Below, piece after piece: positions 33,778-36,419 of a stretch of DNA of 36,419 bases. The number at the start of each line of letters is the position of its first letter. Positions within the stretch are counted from its first letter, which is position 1. The notes under the pieces were generated by a model. The model was not told where the DNA came from. It saw only the letters and a list, made by a program, of their open reading frames with translations, and searched no databases. The DNA is from Brevibacterium sp. ZH18 (GTDB taxonomy: Bacteria > Actinomycetota > Actinomycetes > Actinomycetales > Brevibacteriaceae), in NCBI RefSeq assembly GCF_022748595.1, contig NZ_JALDSX010000036.1, positions 1 through 36,419 on the forward strand. The letters run 5' to 3'. Both the position numbers and the translations under genes were made by a program.

Positions 33778-33846
33778 AAAAGTGTCCTCCTTAGGACAAG
33801 TCGGTCGGTTACCGGTCCGTTTTTCCGATAACGAACTTCCTCGAGA

Positions 33847-34152
33847 TTACCAGCTTGACTTCGTGATGCCGGGCAACTCGCCGTTGTGCGCCATTTCGCG
33901 GAAACGAACTCGCGAGAGCCCGAACTGCCGGAGGTAGCCACGTGGGCGGCCATCGACCTGGTCACGGTTGCGCACACGCACTGGAGAAGCATCGCGAGGA
34001 AGCTTCTGCAGGCCGAGGCGTGCTTCTTCACGCTGCTCGTCGGTGCTGTCGGGGTGTGTCAGCTGACGCTTCAGAGTCGCGCGGCGCTCTGCATAACGTT
34101 CAACAACGACGCGACGCTGCTTGTCGCGTGCGATCTTTGACTTCTTAGCCAT
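33847..34152 (-). CDS. rpsN: 30S ribosomal protein S14, zinc-independent type
   Basis: A 101-residue S14 of the long, cysteine-free (C-minus) type, without the CxxC pairs of the short form. The family end [20 protein letters not shown] is intact. It is the last gene of rpmB-rpmG-rpsN, 6 bp after rpmG, with GGAG inside the rpmG 3' end as ribosome site. Paralogue sets of this order are Zur-controlled in some actinobacteria. Confidence 0.96.
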   Translation of the reverse strand: MAKKSKIARDKQRRVVVERYAERRATLKRQLTHPDSTDEQREEARLGLQKLPRDASPVRVRNRDQVDGRPRGYLRQFGLSRVRFREMAHNGELPGITKSSW

Positions 34153-34158
34153 GTGCGC

Positions 34159-34326
34159 TCAGCGCTCCTCTCGGAAATCGACGTGCTTGCGAACTACCGG
34201 ATCGTACTTCTTGAGCACGATGCGGTCCGGATTGTTCCGGCGGTTCTTGCGGGTCACATAGGTGTACCCGGAGCCAGCGGTCGATTTGAGCTTGATGATG
34301 GGACGAACGTCCTGTGCCTTAGCCAT
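34159..34326 (-). CDS. rpmG: 50S ribosomal protein L33, zinc-independent type
   Basis: A 55-residue L33 (starts [13 protein letters not shown], ends V-D-F-R-E-E-R), with the family core [13 protein letters not shown]. It has no cysteine, so no zinc ribbon (C-minus type). The ATG overlaps the rpmB stop by one base (TGATG), and rpsN follows 6 bp later. Confidence 0.96.
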   Translation of the reverse strand: MAKAQDVRPIIKLKSTAGSGYTYVTRKNRRNNPDRIVLKKYDPVVRKHVDFREER

Positions 34327-34562
34327 CAGAGCTTCACTCCCTTGGCGATGAGTTCGCCGACAACGGCGTCAATTCCACGCACATCGATGACCTTGATGCC
34401 CTTGGCGGACAGGTTCAGGGTCACGCTGCGGCGCAGCGACGGAACGAAGTAGCGCTTTTTCTGAATGTTCGGGTTGAAGCGACGCTTGGTGCGTCGTTTC
34501 GAGTGGGACACGTTGTGTCCGAAACCAGGGACTGCCCCGGTTACTTGGCAGGTTGCTGCCAT
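34326..34562 (-). CDS. rpmB: 50S ribosomal protein L28
   Basis: A 78-residue L28 with the opening M-A-A-T-C-Q-V-T-G and family core [22 protein letters not shown]. It has a single cysteine where the zinc form has CxxC, so it is the C-minus type. ATG 34562 has GGAGGAG close upstream; the in-frame stretch to 34580 is rejected. First gene of rpmB-rpmG-rpsN. Confidence 0.96.
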   Translation of the reverse strand: MAATCQVTGAVPGFGHNVSHSKRRTKRRFNPNIQKKRYFVPSLRRSVTLNLSAKGIKVIDVRGIDAVVGELIAKGVKL

Positions 34563-35311
34563 GACTCTCCTCCAGTTCACAAGTTACCGACTCTCGAAAC
34601 AAGCTCGTCAGCACGGAGACCGTGCATGCTCGCTTGCGCCGATGTCGGAAGACATCAACAAATTTTCGCGAAAGCTGCCTGATCGGGCGTATTACCCAAC
34701 CTCCCACCGGACAGATGCCCGATGTGCGGCGTTCGCAATGAAAATTGTGTACGCCAAACAGGTTTGCCCGTTTGGGCGAGATGTCTCACCAGCGCTGAAG
34801 CCGTAGCCTGTGAGAGATGGCCGAAGCTGGAGTGCAGCGGTGGGTGAGCACCATGCTGGTCCTACCAGACCGATCAATGATCTTTCCGATACGACGCAAC
34901 AAATAACAATCTTAGAGAGAAACAGGCCCTCAGGGCAAATTCACCCGGTCCTCCTCTCCTCAGGCGACCATCCCCCGCCTCCCCCGCGGATTCGGGGGCG
35001 AGCGAGGTTGCCACGGAGGTGCGGACAAGGCGGTCGCGCAGGCGCGCTCGAAGTGGTCACGCACGGGGCGCTCGAGGCGGTTGCGCAGGCGCGCTCGGGG
35101 CGGTCGTCTGCGTGCGGACCGCCCGGTCGAAGATCGCGGGAAATTCTCAGCCGGCCCGAAGCAACGCCGGAGACCAGCGGAATGCCGTATCACTGCGGCC
35201 CTGTCACAGGCGTTCGACACCCTGCCCTGCCGTCAGCCGTGTTGAACACGTGCCGATCTCGTGCCAAGGTAAGAAGATGATTGCCACCACATCTGGCACT
35301 CAGGAGGACCG
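34563..35311. promoter_or_regulatory. 749-bp divergent intergenic region between rpmB and the SPOR-like gene
   Basis: No coding gene is convincing. Near rpmB it holds a GATGTC-GGAA-GACATC hairpin (34641-34656), a TTTCGCGAAA palindrome (34664-34673) and a CCAAAC/GTTTGG inverted repeat (34754-34775) that could be leader or operator elements for the ribosomal genes. The middle carries a C-rich hairpin (34981-34998) and a tandem repeat (35031-35115). The far end has a GTGCCA/TGGCAC inverted pair (35261-35299) just before the AGGAGG of the next gene. Confidence 0.5.
35031..35115. repeat. 23-24-bp tandem repeat in intergenic DNA
   Basis: Units 35031-35053, 35054-35077 and 35078-35100 share GGTYRCGCAGG-GCGCTCG. 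A decayed fourth starts at 35101. It is 200 bp upstream of the SPOR-like gene and about 470 bp from rpmB, in neither case at a gene 3' end. Confidence 0.75.
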
Positions 35312-36292
35312 ATGAGCGACGTTCCACCGAGGCCGCGAATTCGTCCGGCGACGAGTGATGACTGGCAGACGGAGCAACCCGATCGTGCCGTTTCCTCCCC
35401 GTCGCAGGGACAGGGGTCCGGCTCGAGTGCTGCCGACTTCGACAACTCGACGTATTACGAATATCTCGAGCGCCACACCGGAGATCAGCCTGCCTCCAAA
35501 GCCCGAACGGGCAATGTGTTCGCTCCCGCCGGAGACTCACCGTTCCAGGATCATGTCCAGACCTCGGCCGGATCTCAGCCCTCCCCCGGCCAGCGCACCG
35601 CGGCACGCGCGAGCGGACGGCCTCACGGCATCGCGCCGTACTCGTCATACAACAGCGTCGGCCACGGTGGCCCCGGAACTGGCCCGATAACACCTCTGAA
35701 CCAGCCCACACCGCCGCCGAAGAAGAGCAACGGCGCGACGATCACGATCGTCATCGTTGCGATCCTCATTATTTTGGCGCTGCTGGCATTCTTCGGCATC
35801 CGGTCACTGGCGCCCTCTCCGGGCGCCGTGCCCGTCAATGTCGGCGGCGATGGCTCCGAGTCCGCGCCGGCATCTCCATCACCCTCGGACACGCTCGTCC
35901 AACCCACGTCCAGCCCCGAGGACACTCTGGCCTCCTTTACGGAGACCGGCACTGCCAAGGCAGCCGACCTCGAGGGGCAGTGGGTGACGCAGGTCAGCGC
36001 GAAGAAGGTCGGACTCGAAGCCGATGGGAAGTCCTGGACTGCCCAGGACGTTCTCAATGAGTTCGAGGCCAACCGCGTGAAATATCCGGGCGCGATCCTC
36101 ATCCACAGCGGCGACTGGGGCTCGTACAAGGACGGCGACTACTGGGTCACCATCATCAGCACGCCCTACAGCGACCCCGAGGCCGCACTCGATCAGTGCC
36201 GCTCCTGGGGACTCGACCGCGACCACTGCCTGGCCAAGCGCCTGGTCAAAGACGGCAGTCCCACAGACAACAGCGCCTACCTCGACAAATGA
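35312..36292 (+). CDS. single-pass membrane protein with SPOR-like external domain
   Basis: A 326-residue protein with a long, Pro/Ser/Gly-rich cytoplasmic N-terminus (1-140), one transmembrane helix (about 142-163), a Ser/Pro-rich linker and a C-terminal domain (about 223-312). That domain has the layout of SPOR peptidoglycan-binding modules: W-V-T-Q-V-S, a helix, A-I-L-I-H-S-G, Y-W-V-T-I-I-S, then a helix with Cys296 and a strand with Cys306. The layout would suit a cell-division or wall-associated protein, but the SPOR match is by pattern only. AGGAGG precedes ATG 35312. Neighbour genes give no further hint. Confidence 0.78.
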   Translation: MSDVPPRPRIRPATSDDWQTEQPDRAVSSPSQGQGSGSSAADFDNSTYYEYLERHTGDQPASKARTGNVFAPAGDSPFQDHVQTSAGSQPSPGQRTAARASGRPHGIAPYSSYNSVGHGGPGTGPITPLNQPTPPPKKSNGATITIVIVAILIILALLAFFGIRSLAPSPGAVPVNVGGDGSESAPASPSPSDTLVQPTSSPEDTLASFTETGTAKAADLEGQWVTQVSAKKVGLEADGKSWTAQDVLNEFEANRVKYPGAILIHSGDWGSYKDGDYWVTIISTPYSDPEAALDQCRSWGLDRDHCLAKRLVKDGSPTDNSAYLDK

Positions 36293-36296
36293 GCTG

Positions 36297-36321
36297 AATC
36301 TCGACGACGACCGTCGAGGTT
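36297..36321 (+). terminator. candidate terminator after the SPOR-like gene
   Basis: Stem CTCGACG/CGTCGAG (36300-36306 with 36312-36318) extends by one wobble and two A-T pairs to 36297-36321, starting 5 bp after the stop. The run GTTGTT after it is a weak U-tract. Confidence 0.55.
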
Positions 36322-36391
36322 GTTCGCGATGAGGTTCTCCCCGGCACAGCTCATCGCTCACTGCTCACCGCGCAGCGCGCACAAAAAGTGT

Positions 36392-36419
36392 GGCTGAGGT
36401 GCATATTCGCACCTCAGCC
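36392..36419 (-). terminator. hairpin at window end, probable terminator
   Basis: 11-bp perfect stem GGCTGAGGTGC (36392-36402) with its complement (36409-36419) around ATATTC. On the minus strand it is followed by ACACTTTTTG, giving a U-run, so it probably ends a minus-strand gene beyond the window. The stem may continue past the edge. Confidence 0.65.

Noticed and set aside
34733..34748. AATGAAAATTG considered as a Zur box upstream of rpmB
   Set aside because: Only one half resembles the TGAAAAT-type consensus; the other half does not match, so no site is called.
34810..35280. 156-codon plus-strand frame in the rpmB/SPOR-like gap
   Set aside because: Composition follows the local tandem repeat; no ribosome site or domain. 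The region is treated as non-coding.

Overview
The window is about 36.4 kb of high-GC DNA. It has close gene packing, frequent 1-4 bp stop/start overlaps (ATGA, GTGA, TGATG), GTG and TTG starts, an actinobacterial-type dCTP deaminase, an LPxTG surface protein and a cysteine-poor rpmB-rpmG-rpsN cluster. This points to an Actinomycetota genome, most likely Micrococcales and plausibly Brevibacterium. The genus is an inference from overall resemblance. I see no rRNA, tRNA, CRISPR array, transposase or phage gene, so this looks like chromosome rather than an island.

Layout. (1) 90-635: ogt DNA-repair gene, convergent with what follows. (2) 712-3538, minus strand: an extracytoplasmic copper module made of a His/Met-rich membrane protein, a PCu(A)C copper-chaperone lipoprotein and a Tat-exported Dyp-type peroxidase. 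A 17-bp dyad precedes it, and a copper-linked CopD-CtaG fusion lies at 31.2-33.3 kb. (3) 3749-7597, minus: an S9 peptidase, NagA (GlcNAc-6-P deacetylase) with an in-frame repeat insertion, and a degenerate isochorismatase-like protein. (4) 7698-17540, minus: one long chain of overlapping genes encoding the Mrp cation/proton antiporter (A/B fused, C, D, E, F, G), then an OmpR-type response regulator, a histidine kinase and a lipoprotein. Antiporter and candidate regulator therefore appear to share a transcript. (5) 17685-19261, minus: dcd and an overlapping gene of unknown function.

(6) 19550-23328, plus: an LPxTG surface protein, followed 6 bp later by an ABC-ATPase/TOBE-like protein in which every catalytic motif is degenerate, then a single-pass membrane-anchored protein. 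I find this the most novel-looking cluster. (7) 23514-30868: an NHLRC2-like thioredoxin/NHL protein, a YggS-type PLP-homeostasis protein, a 3-hydroxyisobutyrate dehydrogenase divergent from a LysR regulator, and a 3-hydroxybutyrate dehydrogenase downstream of an MHS-type transporter. (8) 31241-34562, minus: CopD-CtaG fusion, HU, and ribosomal proteins S14, L33 and L28. (9) 35312-36292, plus: a single-pass membrane protein with a possible SPOR-like external domain.

A recurring non-coding theme is short tandem repeats (units of 11-31 bp) at or just after gene 3' ends. They occur after the peroxidase, mrpD, the pseudo-ABC gene, the anchored-protein gene, yggS, mmsB and bdhA. Two long hairpins (26514-26573 and 29433-29470) also lie in intergenic DNA. 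Most of the window is conserved core gene content. The pseudo-ATPase, the repeats, and the hydrophilic tails on MrpC, MrpF and the kinase are the less ordinary parts.
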